A stretch of 64,000 bases of DNA from Shewanella algicola. GTDB lineage: Bacteria; Pseudomonadota; Gammaproteobacteria; Enterobacterales; Shewanellaceae. The DNA lies in NCBI RefSeq assembly GCF_014648035.1, contig NZ_BMQI01000005.1:62001-126000 (forward strand), in the 5' to 3' direction. Under the pieces are notes generated by a model. The model saw only the letters and a list, made by a program, of their open reading frames with translations, was not told where the DNA came from and searched no databases. Positions 28,590 through 38,451 of the stretch are shown piece after piece; the stretch's first letter is position 1, and each line of letters starts with the position of its first letter. The position numbers and the translations under genes are program-made.

Positions 28590-30434
28590 TTAATAACTGC
28601 AATCTTCACAATATAGGTAGGCATTATTGGGATCATCAAACTTTGAAAACTCCTCGTAAACGCTCGCCCATTGTTTTACCATCTTCTCAACGACAGTGCT
28701 TTGGCTAAAGCTGCTTGGCATATAAGAGGCCGTAGCATTGAAGATTTCTTGCATCAGCTGTTGTTCTGCGCTTAACTCTTGCTCAATTAACTTAACATCA
28801 TATTTATCCATGTTAGCCAACTCAGCAGCTTTAGTGAGTGCAACGTCTATATCACCTAATTCATCAACTAAACCTAAGGTGAGGGCGCGTTTACCGGTCC
28901 ATACACGGCCTTGGGCAATATTATCAACTTGTTCAAGGGTCATATGACGTTCTTGTGCCACTAACGAAATAAACTCATGGTATCCGCGTTCAATATGACG
29001 TTGAATAACGGCAGCAACTTGTGGACTGAGTTCACGCGCTGGTGATAAGCCTGCCCAATCTGAAGTCGCCACCCCATCAGATGTAACACCAATATGTGTC
29101 AATGCCTGTTCAAAGGTGGCAAACATACCAAAAATACCGATAGAGCCAGTTAACGTTGTTGGTGTCGCAACAATGTAGTCTGCGCTAGCTGATATCCAGT
29201 ATCCGCCAGATGCGGCTAAGCTACCCATGCTGACCACAACCGGTTTACCCGCCGCTTTTAATGCTAATACTTCTTGGCGAATTTGCTCTGATGCAAATGC
29301 ACTGCCGCCTGGGCTGTCAACACGTAACACGACCGCTTTAACAACAGGGTCAAAGCGTGCTTTCATCAATAGCTCAGAAGTGCTCTCACCACCAATCTGA
29401 CCTGCTGGCTGCTTACCGTTTAAAATATTACCCTTTGCCACGATGACAGCAACTGAGTCACTTTCAACAAAGTTAGGTAACGGTGCGGTGACACTGCGAT
29501 AGTCGTTAAAGCTAATCTGTCTAAAGGTTTTGCCTTCTTTATCGCTACCAACACGTTCCATCATGGCTAAACGAAATGCATCTGCAGTGACGAGTTCATC
29601 AACCCATTTCATGTTAATGGCCATTTGGGCGCTGTCGCCATCCGCTTGTTCAAGTTGTTCTAGATATGCATCTGTGCTCAATACCAATTGATCAGGTGCT
29701 ATCTGACGGTTACTGGCTACTATGGTTGAATAACTCTGCCAGATGTCGCCTAGCAGCACTTTACTGGCTTCTTTGTCTGCTTGAGACATATCATCGCGAA
29801 TAAAAGGTTCTACCGCTGACTTAAAGGTACCTACACGGAAAACATGGGTGGTGATTTTGAGCTTTTCTAACGCCGCTTTGTAATAAAGGCGATAACGGCT
29901 TAAGCCATCAAGTGACACCATACCTTTGTTGTTAAGGTAAATTTTGTCAGCAAAACTGGCTAAAAAGTATTGGTTTTGATCATAACCATTGGCCATGGCA
30001 ATGACTGATTTGTTGGCAGCTTTAAATTGCGTTAGCGCTTCGCCAATGGCGGTCATTTTACTTATCCCTGCACTTTGCAGGTTGGCTAAGTCTAATACGA
30101 TGCTGGTGATGCGCTTATCTTCAGTGGCGTTATTAATGCTGTAAAGCACGTCAGATAATAAGATTTCACCATTCGGATCGTTTTCTTGGCCTTGGGTCAA
30201 TGCCGCTTCAAAAGGGTCCACATAATGTTTTTGATCAACAATGCTACCAGAGAGGTTTAGTACTAATGCTGATTGGTCTTCGACGATGATTTCGTCATCA
30301 CTGCTCAGTAACACCACACCGATGATGGCGAGGATACCAAAAAAAACGAAGTTAATAATAAGCTTGCGAATAGTGTTTACCGTGTTCCACAACAGTAAAA
30401 ACATCCTTTTTAAAAACGAGGGTTTAGCGGACAT
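28590..30434 (-). CDS. sppA: Signal peptide peptidase SppA, 67-kDa type
   Basis: Inner-membrane serine protease degrading cleaved signal peptides in the periplasm. 614 residues, the tandem-domain long form as in E. coli (618). There is an N-terminal membrane span (about 20-45, FVFFGILAIIGVVLLSS). The general-base lysine region LSRYRLYYKAALEKL is in the first half and the nucleophile in MGSLAASGGYWIS in the second half, preceded by LRVDSPGGSAFASEQIRQEV. The start fits an AGGAGTGGCTA ribosome site. Divergent from fadH. Confidence 0.95.
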   Translation of the reverse strand: MSAKPSFLKRMFLLLWNTVNTIRKLIINFVFFGILAIIGVVLLSSDDEIIVEDQSALVLNLSGSIVDQKHYVDPFEAALTQGQENDPNGEILLSDVLYSINNATEDKRITSIVLDLANLQSAGISKMTAIGEALTQFKAANKSVIAMANGYDQNQYFLASFADKIYLNNKGMVSLDGLSRYRLYYKAALEKLKITTHVFRVGTFKSAVEPFIRDDMSQADKEASKVLLGDIWQSYSTIVASNRQIAPDQLVLSTDAYLEQLEQADGDSAQMAINMKWVDELVTADAFRLAMMERVGSDKEGKTFRQISFNDYRSVTAPLPNFVESDSVAVIVAKGNILNGKQPAGQIGGESTSELLMKARFDPVVKAVVLRVDSPGGSAFASEQIRQEVLALKAAGKPVVVSMGSLAASGGYWISASADYIVATPTTLTGSIGIFGMFATFEQALTHIGVTSDGVATSDWAGLSPARELSPQVAAVIQRHIERGYHEFISLVAQERHMTLEQVDNIAQGRVWTGKRALTLGLVDELGDIDVALTKAAELANMDKYDVKLIEQELSAEQQLMQEIFNATASYMPSSFSQSTVVEKMVKQWASVYEEFSKFDDPNNAYLYCEDCSY

Positions 30435-30516
30435 TAGCCACTCCTTTATCAGTCTAATATAGTCATCCTAACTGAAAATCAATTTAAATGTGAAACTGAA
30501 TTGTAAAGGTTTTTAA

Positions 30517-30530
30517 CAAACGACCGTTTA
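30517..30530 (+). promoter_or_regulatory. PsrA-like operator upstream of fadH
   Basis: CAAAC-GACC-GTTTA, seventy bases before the fadH start, fits the G/C-AAAC-N4-GTTT-G/C pattern described for the TetR-type fatty-acid regulator PsrA except for the last base; a further CAAACGG half-site lies at about 30541. Inferred from resemblance only. Confidence 0.4.
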
Positions 30531-30597
30531 AATGATTGAGCAAACGGTAATGTCGTTGTATGCTGGTTTAAATCACTTGTTTAAAAAGGATGTTTGA

Positions 30598-32613
<2,016 letters not shown>

Positions 32614-32636
32614 GCTCAGTTAAGCCGCTAACCAAC

Positions 32637-32667
32637 AAAAAACCTAGCAATCATTGCTAGGTTTTTT
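32637..32667. terminator. Terminator between fadH and the YghU-like GST
   Basis: AAAAAACCTAGCAA (32637-32650), loop TCA, TTGCTAGGTTTTTT (32654-32667); symmetric and placed between converging genes. Confidence 0.95.
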
Positions 32668-32695
32668 ATTGGTTTGAAAATACCCTTAGTACAGG

Positions 32696-33547
32696 TTATT
32701 TTTCACTGTTAAGTGCAGCATCAATGTCTGCAGCGCTGTGACGTTCAGCCAAGCTCACATCACCCCATGATGTATTGACAATTTTGCCACGTTGCACACC
32801 AGGACGTTGTAATACAAGATTTGCCCAACGCATCACATTTTTATAACTGGCAACATCTAAAAATTCTGCCGCACTGTATAAGTTGCCTAAAACTAAGTTG
32901 CCATACCAAGGCCAAATAGCCATATCGGCTACGGTAAATTCTTCACCAGCGATAAAGGTGTTGTTGGCGAGTTGTTTGTCGAGTACATCTAACTGACGCT
33001 TAGCTTCCATCGCAAAGCGATTAATTGGGTATTCTTGTTTTTCATCAGCATAAGCATAAAAGTGGCCAAATCCACCACCAAGAAATGGTGCAGAACCTTG
33101 TGCCCAGAATAACCAGTTAAAGGTTTGAGTACGTGCCTGCCCAGATTGTGGTAAGAAATGGCCAAATTTTTCAGCTAAATGCACAAGGATAGACGCTGAC
33201 TCAAATACATTGATGCCCTCATCACCTGAGTTATCAACTAGGGCAGGGATTTTTGAGTTAGGGTTAACAGCAACAAAGCCTGAAGAGAACTGGTCAAGTT
33301 CGCTGATATTAATGAGATACGCATCGTATTCGGCTTCTTTTACACCAAGCGATAAAAGCTCTTCAAGCATAATAGTCACTTTTTGGCCATTAGGCGTACC
33401 AAGTGAATACAACTGCAATGCATGTTCACCTACAGGCAGTGTTTTTTCAAAACGAGCGCCAGAATCAGGGCTGTTTATGTTAGCCCACTTGTTGGCACTG
33501 CTTGGTTCATTAACCCATACTTTAGGTGGAACATATTGATTACTCAT
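32696..33547 (-). CDS. yghU: YghU-type glutathione S-transferase / disulfide-bond oxidoreductase
   Basis: 283 residues. It matches YghU closely in the N-terminal arm (YVPPKVWVNEPSSANKWANI) and LPVGEHALQLYSLGTPNGQK, VTIMLEELL, with SKIPALVD cis-Pro and ESASILVHLAEKFG. The C-terminal helical domain contains FTVADMAIWPWYG. YghU binds two glutathiones and reduces disulfides and peroxides. AGAGGA before the ATG at 33547 supports this start; a longer frame to 33598 reads through the upstream region. Monocistronic. Confidence 0.9.
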   Translation of the reverse strand: MSNQYVPPKVWVNEPSSANKWANINSPDSGARFEKTLPVGEHALQLYSLGTPNGQKVTIMLEELLSLGVKEAEYDAYLINISELDQFSSGFVAVNPNSKIPALVDNSGDEGINVFESASILVHLAEKFGHFLPQSGQARTQTFNWLFWAQGSAPFLGGGFGHFYAYADEKQEYPINRFAMEAKRQLDVLDKQLANNTFIAGEEFTVADMAIWPWYGNLVLGNLYSAAEFLDVASYKNVMRWANLVLQRPGVQRGKIVNTSWGDVSLAERHSAADIDAALNSEK

Positions 33548-33686
33548 AAAAATCCTCTTACTTGATAAAGTTTTGTCGCCTGTCATTGCTGATGCCATGA
33601 TTCTTACAATGTGTTGCGGTTAATTAAATGTCTGTTGTTATCGCCGTGTAATCTCTGTGGTCAACACGAGACGGTAAATTGGGCAA

Positions 33687-34358
33687 TTAACTATTGAGAA
33701 CTTCAGCTAATTCACACAAATCACTCACGATTAAATCAGGTTGAATTTCCCATGGGTCAAATAATTTACTTGGGCTTCTTTTTACCCATACTGCTTGTAA
33801 ACCCGCCGATTTAGCCCCAATAACATCCCAAGGGTTGCTCGATACCATCATGCATGAGTTCATATCAGCGTGCATTCGTCTCATTAAATACTGATAAACG
33901 TCAGGATTGGGTTTATAAGTCTGTAAATCATCAACGCTTATCACGTGTTGCAAGTGTGGCAAAACATGGGAATTAGTCATTAACTTTCGTACAGACAATT
34001 CAGGGCCATTAGAAAATGCTGCTAACTGATGCCCATGCTGTACGAGCTTTTTAAGCCCTGGGATCACATCATCAAACGTGCTTAACTCAGCAAATCTTGC
34101 CATTAACTGTTGTTGGTCTGTAGTCGACAACGATATCTGATATACATTTAAACAATATTGCAGCGCCTGTTGAGTGCAAACGGTAAAGTCGGCATATTGC
34201 TGCATTAACCCACGTCTAAAGGCATATTCTACTTTTTTATCGTGCCACAACTGACCAAATTCCGAGGCTTTATCGCCAATAAGGTTTTCAAGATGCAGTC
34301 CCATATCAACTGGGTCGACAAGGGTACCATACACATCAAAACCAATAGAGTAGTTCAT
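33687..34358 (-). CDS. Haloacid dehalogenase, type II (L-2-haloacid dehalogenase-like)
   Basis: 223-residue HAD hydrolase. The nucleophile is Asp8 in GFDVYGTLVDP, whose V-Y-G-T-L form marks the type II dehalogenase subgroup; later motifs are LAAFSNGPE, DDLQTYKPNPDVYQYLMRR (motif III Lys) and SSNPWDVIGAKSAGLQAVWVKR. It may dehalogenate 2-haloacids or act on a phosphate substrate. Chromosomal relatives are often of unknown role. Its upstream region carries a cluster of inverted half-sites. Confidence 0.87.
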   Translation of the reverse strand: MNYSIGFDVYGTLVDPVDMGLHLENLIGDKASEFGQLWHDKKVEYAFRRGLMQQYADFTVCTQQALQYCLNVYQISLSTTDQQQLMARFAELSTFDDVIPGLKKLVQHGHQLAAFSNGPELSVRKLMTNSHVLPHLQHVISVDDLQTYKPNPDVYQYLMRRMHADMNSCMMVSSNPWDVIGAKSAGLQAVWVKRSPSKLFDPWEIQPDLIVSDLCELAEVLNS

Positions 34359-34456
34359 ACGTTTTTCATTCCTACATGATCAAAGCAGTTATCTGCGCGA
34401 GACACTCACTTTAATCGTTAAATCTATTGTCAGACTATAAACCAACTGTATCAAGT

Positions 34457-34487
34457 GTTCAAATACTTATTTGAATGAACATTCAAA
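34457..34487. promoter_or_regulatory. Cluster of inverted half-sites, possible TetR-type operator
   Basis: Two overlapping perfect inverted repeats: TTCAAAT-ACTT-ATTTGAA (34458-34475) and TTTGAATG-AA-CATTCAAA (34470-34487). They sit about 100 bases upstream of both the dehalogenase (minus) and the zinc-ribbon gene (plus). No regulator gene is adjacent. Confidence 0.45.
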
Positions 34488-34598
34488 AATTGTAAGCGGA
34501 TTTGATTATCGATATATCATATTTAACTGCATTGTAACTTTATCAGACAGTTAGGCCGCGTTATCATATTGGCATTGAGAGACTTGAGGTGTATTTAA

Positions 34599-34913
34599 AT
34601 GGAATGTCCTAGCTGCAACAGTCAATTAGCAAGACGATCGTTAAAAGTGGTTCGTAAAGGTCAACATGGCGTTGAAGCGCAATGCCCTAAATGCGAAACC
34701 TGGTTGATGTTTGAGCCCAAAATGATGCAAGTCAAAAATATCGGCATGCTGATATTGCTCATATTCAGTGTTGCTAACTTTTTTATTGAAAACAGTGATT
34801 ATCGCTTAATGTGTTCTTTTGCGGCATTTGGTGGTGCTTGTATTGCACTGTTGGGTGTATTTAAAGGCAAAATGATTGTGGCCGATACAACTGATAATAA
34901 GGATTTAACATGA
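34599..34913 (+). CDS. Small zinc-ribbon membrane protein
   Basis: 104 residues. An N-terminal zinc ribbon with two CxxC pairs (CPSC at residues 3-6 and CPKC near 30) and two hydrophobic spans (about 50-66 and 70-88, IGMLILLIFSVANFFI and MCSFAAFGGACIALLGVF). The architecture is the same as the gene at 26.7 kb, but the sequences differ. Its stop overlaps the next start by four bases, so it is coupled to the SDR gene. Function unknown. Confidence 0.8.
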   Translation: MECPSCNSQLARRSLKVVRKGQHGVEAQCPKCETWLMFEPKMMQVKNIGMLILLIFSVANFFIENSDYRLMCSFAAFGGACIALLGVFKGKMIVADTTDNKDLT

Positions 34914-35578
34914 AAACGATTGTGATTACCGGGGCAAATCGAGGCATCGGCTTGGCGTTTACGACATTATATGCACAGCAAAACCACGTTGTTTATGCGC
35001 TTTGTCGACAATCGTCGGTAGAACTCGCCGCCTTAGGCAACAATGTTAAGGTGATTGAAGGTGTTGATGTGACAGAAGCTTCAGGTATTGAAACCATGCA
35101 ACACAGTTTACATGGGGTGAAAATTGACCTGTTAATTTGTAATGCGGGTATTTTACGTGACGAAAAATTAGGGCGCCTTAACCTCGACACCATACGCCAA
35201 CAGTTTGAGGTTAACGCTTTAGCGCCTTTACATGTAGTGGCCAGTTTACAAACCAATTTAGTTAACGGAGCCAAAGTGGCGATGATCACTTCACGAATGG
35301 GATCGATTACCGATAACACTTCGGGTGGTCGTTATGGTTACCGCATGTCTAAGGCGGCGTTAAATGCAGCGTCAATGTCATTAGCTCATGACTTAGCTCC
35401 AAGAGAGATTGCTGTGGGTATTTATCATCCAGGTTATGTGCAAACAGAGATGGTTAACCATGGTGGTGATATTTCTGCCACTGACTCAGCCTCGCGGTTG
35501 ATTGGCCTCATTGATGGCTTAACCCTGGCAAACTCTGGTGTATTTAAACATTCTAATGGCCAAGAGTTACCTTGGTAA
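34910..35578 (+). CDS. Short-chain dehydrogenase/reductase
   Basis: 222-residue Rossmann-fold oxidoreductase: TGANRGIG dinucleotide loop at residues 7-14, LLICNAGIL, catalytic Ser in MITSRMGSI, and YGYRMSKAALNAA with the Tyr-x3-Lys pair. NADP(H) or NAD(H) preference and substrate unknown. It resembles sniffer/CsgA-like SDRs. Coupled to the upstream zinc-ribbon membrane gene by an ATGA overlap. Confidence 0.9.
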   Translation: MKTIVITGANRGIGLAFTTLYAQQNHVVYALCRQSSVELAALGNNVKVIEGVDVTEASGIETMQHSLHGVKIDLLICNAGILRDEKLGRLNLDTIRQQFEVNALAPLHVVASLQTNLVNGAKVAMITSRMGSITDNTSGGRYGYRMSKAALNAASMSLAHDLAPREIAVGIYHPGYVQTEMVNHGGDISATDSASRLIGLIDGLTLANSGVFKHSNGQELPW

Positions 35579-35599
35579 TTAACAGATAAACTAGATATA

Positions 35600-35624
35600 A
35601 AAACGCGAGCTCATGCTCGCGTTT
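35600..35624. terminator. Terminator after the SDR gene
   Basis: AAACGCGAGC (35601-35610), loop TCAT, GCTCGCGTTT (35615-35624), between the converging SDR and MarR genes. Confidence 0.8.
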
Positions 35625-35663
35625 GTGTATTTGGTTGAATCCATAACAATAAAACAGGGCTGT

Positions 35664-36146
35664 TTATTGCGGTACTTCTGGCTGAATTTGGCCAACTAAC
35701 AGTACTGGTGCTGCGTCTATTTCATCTGCGTCCATCATTGAGGCGATGCGTTCAACTGCCGATAAAAGTTGGCTTTGCTCCCACTCTTCAAGATTTTGAT
35801 AATGCTTAATAAAATGCTCTTGAAGTGGTTTTGGTGATCCACTGAGTAACTCTTCACCAGCTTCGCTTAACGACAAATGCACCTTACGTTTGTCGGTTTC
35901 ACTGCGAGTACGGATCACCAGATTACGGCTTTCTAAGCGATCAATAATGGTGGTGACAGTGGCTGCGCTTAAATTAATTTCTTGAGCAATCTGTTTAGCT
36001 AAAGGCGCATCCAATTCATTGACTTTTTTCATCACCATAAGTTGAGGACCCGTGAGGCCAGACAGTTTGTTCAATTGACGAGAATGAATATCGATAGCTC
36101 TAATCACTCTGCGCAATGAAATTAATAGTTGTTCGTACTTTTCCAT
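35664..36146 (-). CDS. MarR-family transcriptional regulator
   Basis: 160 residues with the MarR winged helix: SGLTGPQLMVMKKV, LAKQIAQEINLSAATVTTIIDRLESRNLV (recognition helix) and the wing RTRSETDKRKVHLSLSEAG. The second of two adjacent ATGs (36146) is better placed behind GAGG. It lies downstream of the betaine operon but after its terminator, so it is an independent unit. The ligand and target genes are unknown; close relatives in choline-using marine bacteria suggest, but do not show, an osmotic link. Confidence 0.88.
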   Translation of the reverse strand: MEKYEQLLISLRRVIRAIDIHSRQLNKLSGLTGPQLMVMKKVNELDAPLAKQIAQEINLSAATVTTIIDRLESRNLVIRTRSETDKRKVHLSLSEAGEELLSGSPKPLQEHFIKHYQNLEEWEQSQLLSAVERIASMMDADEIDAAPVLLVGQIQPEVPQ

Positions 36147-36233
36147 CATGTCCTCTTACCAATCACTTGGTTAGTCTGAGAATAATTAAGCCTGCACCTT
36201 AACAGAAAACGGCCTATTACTCATGCGCAAAAT

Positions 36234-36272
36234 CAAAAAAGCAGAATAACTGCATGCAGCTATTCTGCTTTT
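36234..36272 (-). terminator. Terminator of the bet operon
   Basis: AAAAGCAGAATA (36237-36248) pairs with TATTCTGCTTTT (36261-36272), with a further inner pairing CTGCA/TGCAG. On the minus strand it is followed by a T6 run, 15 bases after the TorF-like gene. Confidence 0.9.
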
Positions 36273-36287
36273 GACGTTTAGATCAAA

Positions 36288-36995
36288 TTACAGCGAGAAT
36301 GTGCGTGATACTGATAGCACTGCACGAGTGTCGCTTAAGTCAGTGTCCATGCTAGTGTCTTCAACGGCAACGTTAAAATCAAAGCCTTCCCAACTTGTCA
36401 TATACTCTGCACGATAATGGTTATAAGACTTATCACCATCCCACGACCACTTGTCTTTATCGTTTGATGTTGAACGGTCAAAACTGACGCGGATGTCATG
36501 CCCTTCAGCAACGCTAAAAGTATGGGCTACCATGGCAATGTAATGGCCAGCATCTAGGCCAAAGTAATCCCATGAATACCAAAAGTTTAACTCACTTTTG
36601 CCTAACGAAGAGGTATAGCCAAATTTACTGTAAACTTCTGGATAGTAATATTCATCAGACGCGTCATCACCGTGGTAAGTGTAGTAAGCGATACCTGCAT
36701 CGAGTGACACTCGGTCGGTAAGTTCCATGTACTTACCCACATAAAAATCGAGCTCAAGCCAGGTATCTTCACCGTCACCAAAATCAACATTCGACGCCCA
36801 TGCGCCCATGTACCAACCACTGTCTAATGCATAATCAAGGCTAGCTTGTAATGCAGGGTCGTTGTCAGTTTGGCTCACACCGTTAAAAGTGTAGTCAGAC
36901 GTTGCATTAATAGTGGTACTTAATTCATCAGCCATTAGTGTATTTGGCAGTGCGAATAAGCTTAATAGCGCAAGTGTTTTTATTTTAGTGTTCAT
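36288..36995 (-). CDS. TorF-family outer-membrane protein in the bet operon
   Basis: 235 residues with a signal peptide (MNTKIKTLALLSLFALPNTLMA) and the conserved start of the TorF/gcw_chp family (ELSTTINATSDYTFNGVSQT), followed by amphipathic beta strands ending in a Phe-Ser-Leu C-terminus, so an outer-membrane barrel. The ATG at 36995 has AGGGA six bases upstream. It starts 26 bases after the transporter stop and precedes the operon terminator, so it is co-transcribed with choline uptake and oxidation. It could be the outer-membrane entry channel for choline; this role is inferred. Confidence 0.85.
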   Translation of the reverse strand: MNTKIKTLALLSLFALPNTLMADELSTTINATSDYTFNGVSQTDNDPALQASLDYALDSGWYMGAWASNVDFGDGEDTWLELDFYVGKYMELTDRVSLDAGIAYYTYHGDDASDEYYYPEVYSKFGYTSSLGKSELNFWYSWDYFGLDAGHYIAMVAHTFSVAEGHDIRVSFDRSTSNDKDKWSWDGDKSYNHYRAEYMTSWEGFDFNVAVEDTSMDTDLSDTRAVLSVSRTFSL

Positions 36996-37021
36996 TTTCA
37001 ATCCCTGTTTTGGTTATTGTA

Positions 37022-38239
37022 TTAATCAAGTAATTCAATTTTAGTAAAATCAATTTTATTGGCTTTCGGTGAACGTTCAATGTCAGCCACTTTCGATAGA
37101 TGACCTTTCAGAATATAAACAAAACATCCTAAAATGAGCGTGATAGCTAATGCGCCAACCCATTGAATGGCTAGGAAGTCTAATTTAAATAACAAGGTTA
37201 GGCCGCTCAATACTACGATGTTACCAATGATGTAAGGCACTTTACCTAAACGATCTACCGTCATGTTTAAGTTGTCTGTGTATAAGCGCACCAGTGAGTC
37301 TAATGAGTTAATCACGAAGGTGATGCCGACAATTACCATCGCAAGGTTATAGAATCCTGTGGTATCAATGCCATTTGCGCTGTAGTAATAAAGTACAGTA
37401 AACCAAATCGCAATTGGGATAGACGGGAAAATCATCATGGCTAATAACACTTGGTAGGTTTTCATGCCGCCCACAAAACGTGAGGTAAATTGACCAATCA
37501 TGATGCTCCAAGCAAACCACCAGAATAGGTAAAACTCATGGTAATCATTCATCGGTAATACAAATTCATGCATATTTGAAAAATAGCCACCAATTAGCGC
37601 AAAGGTACTAAAGAACTCACCGACACTTGAATCTTCAGACAAAAATGCCCCAGACCACATAATGGCGATTAAGCCAAAGAATAACCAAGTACTGCCTAAA
37701 CTTAAGTAGCGTACATATTTAATGCTGGTGCTTGAATAAACTGCAGCGGCAATCACCATAAATACAATTAAGTAGAATGAGCTGACAATGGTTTCACCGT
37801 CGCCAAGGTTAGGTAAATACCAAGGTAAATTAGACAGTAATAAGTAAGCGGTAAACGCACAGGTGCCTATAATAACTAAGTTGTTGATAAACTTAATTAA
37901 TGGGATTTCAAAGAACTTCACTCTTGGTTCTATTACACAAAAATAGAAACAAGTTAAAAAGTAAAAAGCCCATATTAAACAAGCCCAAAAGCCAAATTCA
38001 ATGGCCAATGGATTAGTAAAACCGTATTCAGGACTGGCAGCTAAATCTGCATACCCAGCAAATTCGGTTAGCGGGAACATAATCAGTCCCACATCTAATC
38101 CAGAGGTAAATAAAATCGCGATAAAGGTAAATTTACGTACAGGTGTGACCCCGATACATTGCATGTTACCCCAACGATAAATTACAAAGGCGATGGCGGC
38201 AAAAGTAAATAAAATGCCTATTGATAACCAGGTAGTCAT
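37022..38239 (-). CDS. Divergent short BCCT-like choline transporter
   Basis: 405 residues with ~11-12 hydrophobic spans. Similarity to betaine/choline/carnitine transporters is seen around YLFWWFAWSIMIGQFTSRFV, which corresponds to the WWxxWxxFxGxFxxR segment lining the BCCT substrate site, but it is ~100 residues shorter than typical and lacks the long hydrophilic tails of osmoregulated BetT. Position between betA and an outer-membrane protein supports choline import. Its start codon overlaps the stop of an 11-codon ORF. Family assignment is moderate; operon context is strong. Confidence 0.78.
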   Translation of the reverse strand: MTTWLSIGILFTFAAIAFVIYRWGNMQCIGVTPVRKFTFIAILFTSGLDVGLIMFPLTEFAGYADLAASPEYGFTNPLAIEFGFWACLIWAFYFLTCFYFCVIEPRVKFFEIPLIKFINNLVIIGTCAFTAYLLLSNLPWYLPNLGDGETIVSSFYLIVFMVIAAAVYSSTSIKYVRYLSLGSTWLFFGLIAIMWSGAFLSEDSSVGEFFSTFALIGGYFSNMHEFVLPMNDYHEFYLFWWFAWSIMIGQFTSRFVGGMKTYQVLLAMMIFPSIPIAIWFTVLYYYSANGIDTTGFYNLAMVIVGITFVINSLDSLVRLYTDNLNMTVDRLGKVPYIIGNIVVLSGLTLLFKLDFLAIQWVGALAITLILGCFVYILKGHLSKVADIERSPKANKIDFTKIELLD

Positions 38240-38274
38240 TACTTAACTCCTGCTTTTATTGTGTGTGCAAACAT
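38239..38274 (-). CDS. 11-codon upstream ORF coupled to the choline transporter
   Basis: ATG at 38274 with AAGGAG eight bases before it, reading MFAHTIKAGVK and stopping at TAA whose last base is the A of the transporter ATG (TAATG). The transporter's own ribosome site (AGGAG) lies inside this ORF. It therefore looks like a translated leader coupling or gating transporter synthesis. No homologue is known to me. Confidence 0.55.
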   Translation of the reverse strand: MFAHTIKAGVK

Positions 38275-38451
38275 AGTGTTAGCTCCTTGTTTTATGTTTT
38301 ATTTCGCCATAGAACAATGTTTAAAGACAATCATGCCCTCAAGCCTTAAATATCGCTGTCGATAGTTAAACCCTGATAGATTGAACTTGGCTTAATTGGC
38401 CATTTACAAAATTGTAGGTTGGCCAGTAACCCTTAAAACGAATTACATCAA

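Noticed and set aside
34993-35319. 108-codon frame antisense to the SDR gene
   Set aside because: Shadow of a gene with intact SDR motifs.
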